From Algorimicrobium sediminis (GTDB lineage: Bacteria > Bacteroidota > Bacteroidia > Flavobacteriales > Flavobacteriaceae): a DNA stretch of 64,000 nt. The stretch spans positions 434,001-498,000 of the forward strand of contig NZ_JBHULS010000002.1 of the NCBI RefSeq assembly GCF_042684585.1, written 5' to 3'. Of this stretch, positions 44,586 through 54,800 are shown in pieces. Positions within the stretch are counted from its first letter, which is position 1. The number at the start of each line of letters is the position of its first letter. The notes beneath the pieces are model-generated. The model saw nothing but the letters and a program-made list of their open reading frames with translations, was not told the origin of the DNA and did not search any database. The position numbers were made by a program, and so were the translations under genes.

Positions 44586-44789
44586 TTATGCTGCGTTTTC
44601 TTCTGCAACCGAGTTATCAATTAGAACTTGACCTCTGTAGTATAGTTTACCCTCAAACCAGTGCGCTCTGTGGTATAAGTGCGCCTCACCCGTTGTTGGA
44701 CACGTTGCTATTTGTGGTGCAACTGCTTTGTAATGGGTTCTTCTTTTATCTCTTCTAGTTCTTGAGATTTTTCTTTTAGGATGTGCCAT
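44586..44789 (-). CDS. rpmF: 50S ribosomal protein L32
   Basis: A 67-residue basic ribosomal protein. MAHPKRKISRTRRDKRRTHY is the typical N-terminus, with CPTTGEAHLYHRAHW in the middle. The zinc-ribbon of many L32 proteins is reduced here to a single Cys, as in zinc-free L32 forms. It follows the DUF177 gene by 8 bases. Confidence 0.96.
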   Translation of the reverse strand: MAHPKRKISRTRRDKRRTHYKAVAPQIATCPTTGEAHLYHRAHWFEGKLYYRGQVLIDNSVAEENAA

Positions 44790-44797
44790 TGTTATTG

Positions 44798-45337
44798 TTA
44801 TTTATCCGTTAATAGTTTCTTTAGTGTATTCCAACGGGGGTCTATTTCCTCGTTATCTTTTTTTTCTTTGTTTTCTTTTGGACTTAATTCTTCTAACTTA
44901 TCAAGAATTTCGGACTGCAACGTACCGTCTTCTAAACCAGGATGCGTTAATTTTGTTGGCACAGCTAGTATAATGGTTTCATATATATACTGTTGCACGT
45001 TAATTTCATATTCGCCGTGTGGTATTACAAGCAAATCTATTTCTTCGTCGTTGTAGGCTTCGCCAAACTTTACCACCAAATCGAAAGTGTTTTCTAACGG
45101 TTGGTTGTAAGGCTCGTTGGTTACATCGCAAGAAACGCCTACGTGGCCAGAAATTTGAAAATGCAACTCTAACAGTGTTGTTTTTTTGTTTAACTCTAGG
45201 TTAACCAACACATCTACAGTTTCAAAGTCTTGATAGTCAAAAAAATCAAAGAACGCTTTGTCTATTTTATACTCAAACTGATGCTTTCCTAACTTCAACC
45301 CTACAAATGGTATGGTAAATGTTTTCAATTCCCTCAT
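44798..45337 (-). CDS. DUF177/YceD-family protein
   Basis: A 179-residue protein of the YceD (DUF177) family, linked in bacteria with 23S rRNA metabolism and usually found just before rpmF, as here. MRELKTFTIPFVGLKLGKHQ begins the product; the core has VLVNLELNKKTTLLELHFQ, the SCDVTNEPYNQPLENTFDL block and a DEEIDLL segment. ATG 45337 is chosen over GTG 45343, being two residues shorter and closer to the usual start. First gene of the rpmF unit. Confidence 0.88.
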   Translation of the reverse strand: MRELKTFTIPFVGLKLGKHQFEYKIDKAFFDFFDYQDFETVDVLVNLELNKKTTLLELHFQISGHVGVSCDVTNEPYNQPLENTFDLVVKFGEAYNDEEIDLLVIPHGEYEINVQQYIYETIILAVPTKLTHPGLEDGTLQSEILDKLEELSPKENKEKKDNEEIDPRWNTLKKLLTDK

Positions 45338-45359
45338 TATCACATCTATTTTGAGCCTG

Positions 45360-45367
45360 CAAATATA
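45360..45367 (-). promoter_or_regulatory. Minus-10-like box of the DUF177-rpmF unit
   Basis: TATATTTG on the minus strand, 22 bases before ATG 45337. Confidence 0.5.
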
Positions 45368-45409
45368 TAAAAATTATTTAGCTTATAACACTTATAAACA
45401 TTTTTTTGT

Positions 45410-46456
45410 TTATATCTTTTTTTGTGGTGTAACTAGTGGGTTTTTAGTTAATTCCGCATACTCCATTCTATTTTGATACAATTTTAAAGCTAAAAAAATA
45501 GCTTCTTTAAAGGAGTTATTATCTGCTTGCCCCTTACCAGCTATTTCAAATGCGGTACCATGATCTGGCGATGTTCTAATTTTAGATAAACCAGCTGTAT
45601 AATTTACCCCATTGCCAAAGGACAGGGTTTTAAAAGGTATTAAACCTTGGTCGTGGTAGGCAGCAATAATAGCGTCAAAATTTTTGTAATTTCCCGATCC
45701 AAAAAAACTATCGGCTGCGTAGGGTCCGTACACCAATTTACCGGTGTCGTTTATGGCTTGCAAGGTTGGGCGCATAATGGTATCGTCTTCGGTACCTATT
45801 ACGCCATGGTCGCCTGTATGCGGATTTATGCCAAGCATAGCAATTTTAGGACGTCTAATATTAAAATCTTGTTGCAAACTTTTATAAACCGTTTGTACTT
45901 TATCCTTAATAAGCTCTGGCGTAATGCAACTGGCTACATCCTTAACAGGCACATGGTCTGTTAGTAAACCAATACGCAAGGTGTTATTAACCATAAACAT
46001 AAGACTGTGCCCACCTAACTCTTGTGCCAAATAATCTGTATGACCTGGAAATTTAAAATCATCGGACTGGATGGTGTGTTTGTTAATAGGCGCCGTTACT
46101 AGCACATCTATAGCATCTTCCTTTAGCGCTTTGGTTGCTGCAAATAAGGATTTAATAGCGTATTGCCCAATAGCAGGATCTTCCTCGCCAAAATGTATAT
46201 TTACCCGATCGTTCCAAACATTAACCACGTTAATTTTGCCCGTAATAATTTGATTAGCATTGGAAATACCGTTAAAATTAAGCGTTAAATTAAAATGATT
46301 TTTTAAAAACGTAATGGTTTTAGCCGAGGCAAAAATTACGGGCGTAAAAAGCTCCAGTATTCTATCATCTTCCAATGTTTTCAAAATTATTTCGCCACCC
46401 ACACCATTCAAATCTCCTATGGAGATACCAACAATAACATTTTCTGCTTTCCTCAT
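45410..46456 (-). CDS. pdxA: 4-hydroxythreonine-4-phosphate dehydrogenase
   Basis: A 348-residue NAD-dependent dehydrogenase of pyridoxal phosphate synthesis (DXP-dependent route). The metal ligand motifs PGHTDYLAQE, MLGINPHTGDHGVIGTEDD and AAYHDQGLIPFK are all visible, together with ISIGDLNGVGGEIILK and ISKIRTSPDHGTAFEIAGKG-type text (IRTSPDHGTAFEIAGKG). It is divergent from ribE with a 60-base shared promoter region. Confidence 0.94.
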   Translation of the reverse strand: MRKAENVIVGISIGDLNGVGGEIILKTLEDDRILELFTPVIFASAKTITFLKNHFNLTLNFNGISNANQIITGKINVVNVWNDRVNIHFGEEDPAIGQYAIKSLFAATKALKEDAIDVLVTAPINKHTIQSDDFKFPGHTDYLAQELGGHSLMFMVNNTLRIGLLTDHVPVKDVASCITPELIKDKVQTVYKSLQQDFNIRRPKIAMLGINPHTGDHGVIGTEDDTIMRPTLQAINDTGKLVYGPYAADSFFGSGNYKNFDAIIAAYHDQGLIPFKTLSFGNGVNYTAGLSKIRTSPDHGTAFEIAGKGQADNNSFKEAIFLALKLYQNRMEYAELTKNPLVTPQKKI

Positions 46457-46477
46457 GTATTAACTAACTTTTGTTTG

Positions 46478-46485
46478 TAATTTTG
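46478..46485 (+). promoter_or_regulatory. Minus-10-like box of ribE
   Basis: TAATTTTG, 31 bases before ATG 46517. Confidence 0.5.
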
Positions 46486-46490
46486 CATTG

Positions 46491-46498
46491 CAAATTTA
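46491..46498 (-). promoter_or_regulatory. Minus-10-like box of pdxA
   Basis: TAAATTTG on the minus strand, 34 bases before ATG 46456. It lies six bases from the ribE box, so the divergent promoters overlap. Confidence 0.45.
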
Positions 46499-46516
46499 AC
46501 CAAATAATCCGTACTT

Positions 46517-47107
46517 ATGTTTACTGGCATCATAGAAGATATTGGCACTATACAAAAACTAGAAAAAGAAGCGCAAAATTTACACATTACTGTTAAAGCT
46601 AAAATTACACCGGAGCTAAAAATAGACCAGAGTGTGGCTCATAATGGTATTTGTTTAACTGTTGTGGCTATAAACGGTAATGATTACACCGTAACAGCTA
46701 TTGATGAAACTATAAAAAAAACCAATATTTCAGCATTGCAAGTAGGCGATAACGTAAATTTAGAACGCGCCATGAAACTTGGTGCCCGACTAGATGGCCA
46801 TATGGTGCAGGGTCATGTAGACCAAACAGCTGTATGCACACATGTTGAAGAAACGGAAGGTAGTTGGATTTTTAGTTTTGAATACGACGCTACACTAAAC
46901 AATATAACCATAGAAAAAGGTTCTGTAACCATTAATGGTGTTAGCCTAACGGTTGTTAACTCCAAAAAAAATAGTTTTAGTGTTGCAATAATTCCCTATA
47001 CGTACGAACATACAAACTTTAATACGTTTAAAGTGGGAACCGTGGTTAATTTAGAATTTGATGTTATTGGCAAATATGTAAAACGCCTATTTGAACAGCA
47101 AAACTAG
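46517..47107 (+). CDS. ribE: Riboflavin synthase, alpha subunit
   Basis: A 196-residue enzyme dismutating 6,7-dimethyl-8-ribityllumazine to riboflavin. It has two lumazine-binding repeats: the first starts MFTGIIEDIGTI with NGICLTVV, the second has DGHMVQGHVDQTA with INGVSLTVV. Length and the MFTGIIE start are normal. There is no FMN riboswitch signature in the 60-base upstream region. Its stop abuts the stop of the convergent small protein gene. Confidence 0.95.
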   Translation: MFTGIIEDIGTIQKLEKEAQNLHITVKAKITPELKIDQSVAHNGICLTVVAINGNDYTVTAIDETIKKTNISALQVGDNVNLERAMKLGARLDGHMVQGHVDQTAVCTHVEETEGSWIFSFEYDATLNNITIEKGSVTINGVSLTVVNSKKNSFSVAIIPYTYEHTNFNTFKVGTVVNLEFDVIGKYVKRLFEQQN

Positions 47108-47314
47108 CTAGTCTTTTTTACCAGCCTTTACAAGGCGCGACACCCCAAAAACGAGTCCAAATAGTAACCCAATAATAACACCACCATCTATGGGTAATCC
47201 CGGAGGTGGCGGCGGTCCTGGAGGTTGCGGCTGTGGCGGATCTTGAATAAAATAAGCCATACTTAATAAGATAACATTAAGTAAGGCCAATAATTTGTAA
47301 GTTAATACTGTCAT
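47108..47314 (-). CDS. Small PID-CTERM-like envelope protein, 68 aa
   Basis: A 68-residue protein: signal-like helix at 1-23 (MTVLTYKLLALLNVILLSMA), a proline-rich linker at 25-38 (PPQPQPPGPPPPP), a GLPIDGG motif at 39-45, a hydrophobic segment at 46-61 (VIIGLLFGLVFGVSRL) and a basic tail KAGKKD. Proline linker, P-I-D, transmembrane helix and basic tail are the layout of the PID-CTERM sorting signals of Bacteroidota, thought to be handled by exosortase-like enzymes. No exosortase gene is in the window. The whole protein is little more than the sorting signal, so its function is unclear. Confidence 0.65.
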   Translation of the reverse strand: MTVLTYKLLALLNVILLSMAYFIQDPPQPQPPGPPPPPGLPIDGGVIIGLLFGLVFGVSRLVKAGKKD

Positions 47315-47321
47315 GCTGAAA

Positions 47322-47329
47322 CAAAAGTA
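47322..47329 (-). promoter_or_regulatory. Minus-10-like box of the PID-CTERM-like gene
   Basis: TACTTTTG on the minus strand, seven bases before ATG 47314; a transcript would be nearly leaderless. Confidence 0.45.
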
Positions 47330-47528
47330 AGAAAAAGATGGTCTAAACGATATAAATTTTTAAAAATCATCCGTGAAAAGCATATTTTTTCGACAAAATA
47401 CATAAATTATATTTAAAAAACGATAACCACTTTTTTAAACTACCTATTTTACTAATCTTATTAAACTACCATTTCCTTATATTTAATTGCTAAAACCGCC
47501 ACATTGTAAACTAAAAGCATGCTTAACG

Positions 47529-49400
47529 CTACTTTTTAACAATTAAAAACTCCGAACGCCTATTTTGCGCATCTTCCACATCTGTACAATTGGGAGCACA
47601 ATTAACTTTTGGCTCGCTACTTCCCAAACCTACTGCAGCCAACCTGTCTTTATTGATACCTTTAGAAATTACATATTGCATGGTAGCTTGGGCACGCCTG
47701 TCGGATAATTTTAAATTATAATCTGCATTTCCTTTAGAATCTGTATGCGATCGGATTAAAATTTGCATATCTGGATAGTCCTTCATTACAGCTACTAATT
47801 TATTTAGTTCAAGGGCGCCCTGCTGGGTAATATTACTTTTGTCGAATTCGAAGAATATATTATTTAGCTTTACTTCAGTGTCTGTTATTAACGTGCTTAT
47901 TGGCATAAGCGCTACCTGAACCACTGTTTTATTGTTTTCGGGGGTACCCACTTGTACGGAAGCTGTATTGTATTTTGCTTTTGCCACGTTTATAATATAA
48001 TCGGGATTGCATGTTACATCAAAATCAATTTCCCCCTTGGCTTTTGTTTTTTGTTTCGCTATGGTATTTTGTTGCCGATCTAAAACAGACACGACAGCGC
48101 CTTTAATTGGTTGGTTGGTAGTGGCATCTGTAACCATAACAATGGTTTTAAACTGACAAATTGGTGTAGCCATATAAATATTATCAACACCAGACCTGTT
48201 TGAAGCCAAGAAACCAACATGGTATTTGGTATTAAAACTGAATGAAAAATCGTCCTTTTCAGTGTTAATGCCGGTGCCTAAATTAACCGCTTTTTCAGTT
48301 GTGTTTAGGTCTGTTTTAAACACATCTAAACCGCCGTACCCAGCTCTTCCGCTGGAAGCGAAATATAAAATATGGTTGTTACTTATAAACGGAAACCCTT
48401 CTTTACCGGCTGTATTTACCTGTTTTCCCAAATTAATTGGTTCACCATAATTATTGCCGTTTATGCTTACTTTCCAAATATCGGTATCGCCCAATCCGCC
48501 TGGCATATTGGATGCAAAATACAAGGTTTTTCCGTCGCTACTTAAACTAGGATGCGTTACTGAATAGTCGTTACTATTAAAGGGCAATGCCTCAATATTA
48601 GTCCATTTACCATTTACTAATGTTGCTTTGTATAAACCTTGTTGTGCTAGTTTTATGTTTTTATTTTCCAGCTTTTTAAACGATTTTTCGCTGTGCCCAT
48701 CTCTGGAAAAAATCATAACCGTGCCGTCTTCACTTATCGTTAAAGGTCCGTCGTGGTAAGGTGTGTTTAACGCATTTACAGGTTCTGGTTCAGACCATTG
48801 TCCGTTGGCATCGCGTTGCGATTGATACATGTCTAAGTATGGTGTATTAGTCCATTGGTCCTCTTTTTTGCGCGTGTTACGGGTGCTGGTAAAGTACAGT
48901 ATATTGGTATTGGAAAGCACCGGACCAAAATCGGTTTGGTTGGGACTATTAACTGTTGTTTCGGTAACTTCAAACAATTTAGAACTATCGGCAAGTTTGG
49001 GTGTATTGTTTGGATTTTCTAAATAAGCTATTGCCCGGGGATCTGTTGGGTTTTGTTGTGCAAAAACCGCCATTTGCTTGTTAGCCTCTTCGTAAGCGCC
49101 TTGCGTTCTTAAAGCTTGCGCGTAGCGGTAATACGTTTCAGCGTTTTGCGTGTTTTTTATAGCTTTAGCATACCATTTTACCGCTTCGTCCATATTAAAA
49201 ACATAATAATAACTATCTGCCAATTGGTTATACACATAGGTATCTGCTTCGTTATTTTTTACTAGCTTTAAATAGGCATCTATAGCATCTACATATTGAT
49301 AGGATTGAAATAACTTGTCTGCTTGTTCCGATTTTTCATTTTGCGAAAAGCCTCCAGTAATGACTAGTATGATACTTAATGCGGTAAATAGATTTTTCAT
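47529..49400 (-). CDS. TPR/PD40/OmpA envelope protein
   Basis: A 623-residue protein with a signal peptide (MKNLFTALSIILVITGGFS). TPR-like repeats at about 25-125 (AIDAYLKLVKNNEADTYVYN, AVKWYAKAIKNTQNAETYYR), a PD40/WD40-like propeller at about 145-400 (YFTSTRNTRKKEDQW, THPSLSSDGKTLYFASNMPG, GFPFISNNHILYFASSGRAG), a CarboxypepD_reg-like domain (VTDATTNQPIKGAVVSVLD), and a C-terminal OmpA domain (FFEFDKSNITQQGALELNK, IRSHTDSKGNADYNLKLSD, ENRRSEFLIV-like). This arrangement is widespread in Bacteroidota, often beside PorP/SprF genes in gliding or T9SS loci; here it stands alone. It likely binds peptidoglycan. Confidence 0.87.
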   Translation of the reverse strand: MKNLFTALSIILVITGGFSQNEKSEQADKLFQSYQYVDAIDAYLKLVKNNEADTYVYNQLADSYYYVFNMDEAVKWYAKAIKNTQNAETYYRYAQALRTQGAYEEANKQMAVFAQQNPTDPRAIAYLENPNNTPKLADSSKLFEVTETTVNSPNQTDFGPVLSNTNILYFTSTRNTRKKEDQWTNTPYLDMYQSQRDANGQWSEPEPVNALNTPYHDGPLTISEDGTVMIFSRDGHSEKSFKKLENKNIKLAQQGLYKATLVNGKWTNIEALPFNSNDYSVTHPSLSSDGKTLYFASNMPGGLGDTDIWKVSINGNNYGEPINLGKQVNTAGKEGFPFISNNHILYFASSGRAGYGGLDVFKTDLNTTEKAVNLGTGINTEKDDFSFSFNTKYHVGFLASNRSGVDNIYMATPICQFKTIVMVTDATTNQPIKGAVVSVLDRQQNTIAKQKTKAKGEIDFDVTCNPDYIINVAKAKYNTASVQVGTPENNKTVVQVALMPISTLITDTEVKLNNIFFEFDKSNITQQGALELNKLVAVMKDYPDMQILIRSHTDSKGNADYNLKLSDRRAQATMQYVISKGINKDRLAAVGLGSSEPKVNCAPNCTDVEDAQNRRSEFLIVKK

Positions 49401-49524
49401 TAGTGTGTGTTTTTTTCGAACAAATTAGATTGGATGTTACATTTAGGCAACGGTTTACATACCAACTATTTTTTTGTTTCTAAAATTAAAGCTACAATTT
49501 ACTATTATATTTCAATTAATAGAA

Positions 49525-51828
49525 CTAAAATGGATACCCAATAGCAAAATTTAGAATTGGTTCACTAACATCAAAATCAAATCGTTTTCCTTTAGGAAGA
49601 GCTGGGTCGTGAAACGGTGCTGCCAAATCGAACCGAATAACAAAACTTTGAATATCCACACGCAAACCTATTCCCGCTCCCATACCCAATTCGGATAAAA
49701 AATTGCCATCAAACTTATCGGCACCATTATAAATAGGGTTTTCTTTGGAATTCCAAATATTACCAGCATCTGCAAAAACAGCCCCTTTAAGAAAAGATAT
49801 AATAGGAAATCGGTATTCTAAATTAGCCTCTAGCCTAATATTTCCTGTTTTATCGAAAAAGACGCTATTTTGGGAGGTGTCCGAATTGTAAGTACCTGGC
49901 CCCAAGGACCTAATATTAAAAGCACGAACACTGTAAGGACCGCCAGAATAATACTGTTTTACAAATGGAACCACATCCGAATTTCCGAAAGCCAAACCAT
50001 AACCGCCAAATAAACGTGCTGCGATAACTTTTTCGTTGCCAAAATTAAAATGGTAATGAAAATCTATATCTGCTTTGGCGTACTGTGCATATTCAAAACC
50101 TAAAAAGGTTTTGGGCTTTTCTGGCCCTTGGTCTTTACCAAATAGGCCAATGGTGCTTCCAGCCAAATCTAATGTGAAATTAAAAAATAACTGATGCTTT
50201 TTTTGGGTGTCAATCATTTCATTGTAGGTAAAACCATAGGTTAAACCCGCAATAAACTGTTGGTCGAAACTGCGTCTTAAAAAGGGATCATTTTCTAAAA
50301 TAGCCTCAAACTCGGGTGTATTATTTAATAACTCGGTGTAGTTTAAAGAAATAGGATTAATTTCGTGTGTTACATACCTATTGGCATCCCATAAGTAACC
50401 AAATAAAGCTGTTCCTGACAACAGCGTGTATAAATTGCTTCGCTTTAAGTAATCGACACTTAAGGAGGTTTTTGTTTTAGGAATGGAATACTTAAAAAAA
50501 TCGTCGTTAATTTTAATTGGAAACAGCACTCTCGGAAAAATTAATTCGTTTTGTATGCCTAGCTCCAAACTGCTGTTTCCTGAATTTTGTTTGCCTCCTA
50601 GCTGTTTTTCGTATCCTATTTTGGGCGTAATATTAAAAGTTTCGCCGCCGCCAAATAGGTTTCTGTTGCTTAAGGTTAAACTAAAGGCGGGTCCTGCAAA
50701 ATTATTAGATTTGGTTACCACCTGCAGTTCGGCTCTTAAGGCTCGCTTATTTAATGGCGATAAAAATATATTGGCTTCCAATAGTCCTGAACCATCGGCG
50801 GCTAAGCTATCTAGTTCTTGGTACTGAATGTTTACATATTTATACGCCCCAATTGTAGATAAGCGCCTGGCTGTATTTCGGGAGTCGGCTGGATTAAAAA
50901 ACTGGTTTGTTTCTAGGGTAATAAACGGGTCTAGATAGGCCGGTTTAAAAAATTCTTCTTCTTGAATATACTGCTTATTGTTGTAGCTGGTAGTTTGCGC
51001 CGATACCGAATCTGATACGCGGTAGGTTGGATAAATATTTATTGTTGATAGCTTATATGGAATGATGCTTTTTTGAGGTACATCGTTTTTTAGTTTCAGA
51101 AATAAATCGAATTGTTTGTTAGTGTAATTGTTAGTATCTGCCTGAAATATTAAAAAGCTATCATTAAAGTTGTAATATCCTTTTTGTTTTAAACCTTTAT
51201 CTATGCGATTTCGTTCCTGTTTCATCCTATTTAAATCGAAACGCATATTTTTTTCAAAAACAGTTTCCGGCATTAAGGCTTCAATACTTTTCCCAATACT
51301 TGTGGGCATGGTATCTAGTTTATACTGCTCCATTCTGTAAGGTTTGGGCACATTTATGTTGTAGGTTACCGCCGCTTTTTTATCTGTTTCTTCAAAAACA
51401 GCAGTTGCGCGACCATAAAAGAAACCTTTATTTTCCAGTCTGTTTAGCAATAAATCTTCCACCTCGTAGGTTTCTACATCCGATTGGTAAATGGGTTCTT
51501 CGCCTATTTTTTTGTATAACCATTTGTTTATAAATCCGGGTTTTTCGGTTTGATTTTTATAGTAGTAGTACAGCCCCAGGTGCATACCTAAAATTTTTGA
51601 ATTTGGTTGAGGTTTTAAAACAGCCTGTAAATCGGTTTTTAAATCGGCTTTGTTTTCAATACTCGCCTCCGACTGGATGGTTAGGTTAGCGCCTGTGTAA
51701 AGCCGTTCATTCTCTGGAATATATTTTGTAATACTGCATGAGTAAAAACTTCCTAAAAGGAACCAATATATAATTAGTTGCGTTGGATTGGTTTTCAAGT
51801 TTCTAGTTTTACAGGTTAGGCCCTTCAT
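49525..51828 (-). CDS. tamA: TamA-like BamA/Omp85-family outer membrane protein
   Basis: A 767-residue outer membrane insertase of the Omp85 superfamily. A lipoprotein-like signal ends in GSFYSC, then SITKYIPENERLYTGANLT, POTRA-like repeats at about 50-370, and a C-terminal beta barrel with TKSNNFAGPAFSLTLSNRNL and the conserved YYSGGPYSVRAFNIRSLGPG (lid-loop like) and RLEANLEYRFPIISFLKGAV segments, ending in FDFDVSEPILNFAIGYPF. It lies 46 bases after tamB on the same strand, so the pair forms an operon like other TamA/TamB systems. The barrel end fits Omp85. Confidence 0.87.
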   Translation of the reverse strand: MKGLTCKTRNLKTNPTQLIIYWFLLGSFYSCSITKYIPENERLYTGANLTIQSEASIENKADLKTDLQAVLKPQPNSKILGMHLGLYYYYKNQTEKPGFINKWLYKKIGEEPIYQSDVETYEVEDLLLNRLENKGFFYGRATAVFEETDKKAAVTYNINVPKPYRMEQYKLDTMPTSIGKSIEALMPETVFEKNMRFDLNRMKQERNRIDKGLKQKGYYNFNDSFLIFQADTNNYTNKQFDLFLKLKNDVPQKSIIPYKLSTINIYPTYRVSDSVSAQTTSYNNKQYIQEEEFFKPAYLDPFITLETNQFFNPADSRNTARRLSTIGAYKYVNIQYQELDSLAADGSGLLEANIFLSPLNKRALRAELQVVTKSNNFAGPAFSLTLSNRNLFGGGETFNITPKIGYEKQLGGKQNSGNSSLELGIQNELIFPRVLFPIKINDDFFKYSIPKTKTSLSVDYLKRSNLYTLLSGTALFGYLWDANRYVTHEINPISLNYTELLNNTPEFEAILENDPFLRRSFDQQFIAGLTYGFTYNEMIDTQKKHQLFFNFTLDLAGSTIGLFGKDQGPEKPKTFLGFEYAQYAKADIDFHYHFNFGNEKVIAARLFGGYGLAFGNSDVVPFVKQYYSGGPYSVRAFNIRSLGPGTYNSDTSQNSVFFDKTGNIRLEANLEYRFPIISFLKGAVFADAGNIWNSKENPIYNGADKFDGNFLSELGMGAGIGLRVDIQSFVIRFDLAAPFHDPALPKGKRFDFDVSEPILNFAIGYPF

Positions 51829-51874
51829 ATTCAGTCTTGTTATTTACGCAATAATACCCAATGTTACGGTTACT

Positions 51875-54800
51875 TTAGTTACGAGACTCGGTGTTGGTTT
51901 TAGCGTTGTTAGCTTTTGTTTTTGCTGCTTGTTTTTTTTGTTCTTTTTGTTCTTTGGCCTCTTTTTCAGATTTGGTTTCAGATTTAAAAAGCGCATCCCA
52001 AAGTTCGTTATATTTGTTAAATTCCTGCGTAAATATTAGGGCAATTCCACTTACTACCGTTTGGCCGTCTATTACATTTTCAAATTCATTTCTACTAAAA
52101 CCCCTTAAGCGGTATCGGCCACTTTCTGTTAATAAGTACTCGATACTTACATTGCCAATAATAGGTGCGTCTTCGCCGGTAGAACTGCTTCCTTCAATAT
52201 CTACCTCGCTACCAACGCGCACAATGAGCCTGTCGTCGAACAATTTTTTTTGTGCAGCAATATCCAATTGAGTCCGCTGCTTGGGCGAATTACCTTGGTA
52301 ATCCGTATAACTATTTAAGCCAAAATCCAGTTCGAAACCTGTGCTACCCAATAATTTATCTGAAAACATATTTAACTGATCTGCAACGGCATCGTTTAAG
52401 TTATTTCTGGCAATAGAAGCCACACCGCCAGAACTGCCATCGCTGCCTGGATCTGGATAAAACCGGTTTAAAACTAGTAGGGAAAACACCTGTCTGTTTA
52501 ATTCGTCCTCCTGATTATTTAGTTGTTGAATACGACCAAAAACCTGTCCACCAACGGCGCCTTGTTTTTCTTCGGGCATGTCCAAACTAAAGGCTATTTC
52601 GGGCTCCAGTAGTTGGCCATTAATATTTAGATACACATAAAATGGTAACACTTGGCGAAATTTTCCTTTAATAGCTGGGTCGCTTCCGGAGTAAACCGGT
52701 GCCATTAACGATGAGGCCGATGTTTCAACCTCGTATTTTGCTTTTACATCTAGTTTTGCATCAAAAGGGTCGCCAGACCAAGAAACTCGGCTACCGGGAA
52801 CCAAGCTAAATTTTCGGTTTACAATTTTGTATAAATTTAATTCGTAGTGTCCAGAAGCTACTTCATAAATTCCCGACAGTCTTAAGTTTCCGTTAGGATT
52901 CATGCTTACATTAAAATCGCCTGCTCCAGAAACCTTAAAATTATCGCCTGTTTCTTTATCTAAAATTAAGGTAACGGCCGTTTCTTTATTTACCTTTATT
53001 TGCGCTGCAATATCGAGTCCTTTTACTGTGGCTGTGCGCTCTTTAGTTCGGGTTAAAATAGCATTGGGGTTATTTCGGTTAACAAATTCCACAACACCAT
53101 CGCGTTCCTCTACATTTAAGGCTGCAGAAGGCAACACATAGGTTACGTTGGTATTGGGTGTAACTTCCATATTCATTTTTATTTTTGGCACCAGTAAGTT
53201 TCCAGTTATTTGAGCCGTCCCGTTAAAACCAGCCTTACCGTACAGAAAATCGTTATCTTCTTTGGTGGCATTTAGTACCTGAAAGTCGTTTGCAGTTACG
53301 TTTAAATTAAAACTTGGATTAACATAGGATTGGGTACCAATTTTTCCAGTCATTTTAAACAGATTGCCATTAGCATCGGTTATGGTAAAATTATCCATAG
53401 TAATTCCGGCGTTATTAACGGTAATGGTTTCTTCTTTTAAACTAAAAGCAGCATTAAACTTGGCCACTTTAAACTGGGCTTTATTAAATTGAATATTGCC
53501 GGTAAACTCGGGGTCTCTGGTGGTGCCAGACACATCAAAACGACCCGAAAAATAACCAGAGGTTTCGGTTAGTTCGCCATCGGTAAAAGCAGTTAAAGCT
53601 GTCATGTTAAACCTATTAATATCCAAATTTAGGTCTAAATTTGCGCCTACCGGCGTTGCCAAGTAATCGCCAGACAGGTCTAAATCTATTTCTCCGCCTT
53701 TTAGGTGTGCGTGAAAATCGTAACGTTCGCCACCTAAAGATTTGGCGTTTACTGTTAAACCCCCAACATTAACATCTACAATATGAAAGTCGGCTATATT
53801 TAAATCTGCCAATATGCCGGTATCCTCAAAAGGCTCCTCCAAAATTAAGTCGCCATTTAAGCTACCCGAGGCTAACTTTTCTTCTGCATTTAAATAGCTT
53901 AAAAATTCGTGAAGTTTAAAGTTTTTAAAGTTTACCGCAATATGATCTTTATTGTTATTGGGTAGTTTATCGGTTATTTCGAATGCCTGATTACCTTTTG
54001 TAAACTTGAAATCATTAAACGCCAATTTGTCATCGTACACAAGCATTTCATTGCTATCGGGAACCTGCCACTGTGTTTTATTAATAATTAAATTATCTGG
54101 TTGCACCTGAAACTTAAAGGCATCTGGGGTTCCTGTTATTTTACTAAACACCTGTGTTAATATTGCCTTGTTTTGATAAGCTGTAAACTCCAACATTAAA
54201 CCCGAACTGGTTTGGTTTCCAGAAAATAGTGTTTTTTGAATATTTAACGGTCCTGCTGTAACCTCGTTAAAGCCAAGATTAAAATTAAAAGCATCTGAAT
54301 TGGAGTTCATGGTAAACGCCAAATTATCAACTTCCAGATTGTTGTAGTTTATATAAGGTACGGTAACGGAGGCATCTAATTTTCGGGCTGCTTCATTAAA
54401 GTTTACAGCAACATCTATGGTGTCTAAATCTACTAAATTAACAAAAAACACTTCGTTTAAAATAGGCGATTTGCTTATTTTACCCTGCAACTTTAAATTT
54501 ACGGGGCTAGCCAAACTGTCTCTATCCGACTTATAGCGATTAAAAAAATACCCCGAAACATGATGCCTTAACGCCGCCAAAATATCCTCTGGATAGGCAT
54601 TAGATTGCAATACCATATCTGCCATTTTGTTGTTAAGTGTTACGGCCGTGGTATCTGGCCTAACGTAGGCAGATGCAGTGAGTTTACCTAATAAATAGCT
54701 TTTATTATCGTAAACAAAAATGCCGTCGTTTATAACCGTTTCCAGATTAAAATGTTTGGTATTACCTGAAAAATCTGCTTGAATATCCATGGCCGTTTTT

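Noticed and set aside
46457..46516. FMN riboswitch in front of ribE
   Set aside because: Only 60 bases separate ribE from pdxA, all used by two promoter boxes and no RFN-type helices can be formed.
47529..49400. Member of a T9SS gene cluster
   Set aside because: The domain layout is often seen with PorP/SprF, but no other T9SS component is adjacent, so the gene alone is no evidence of a secretion locus here.
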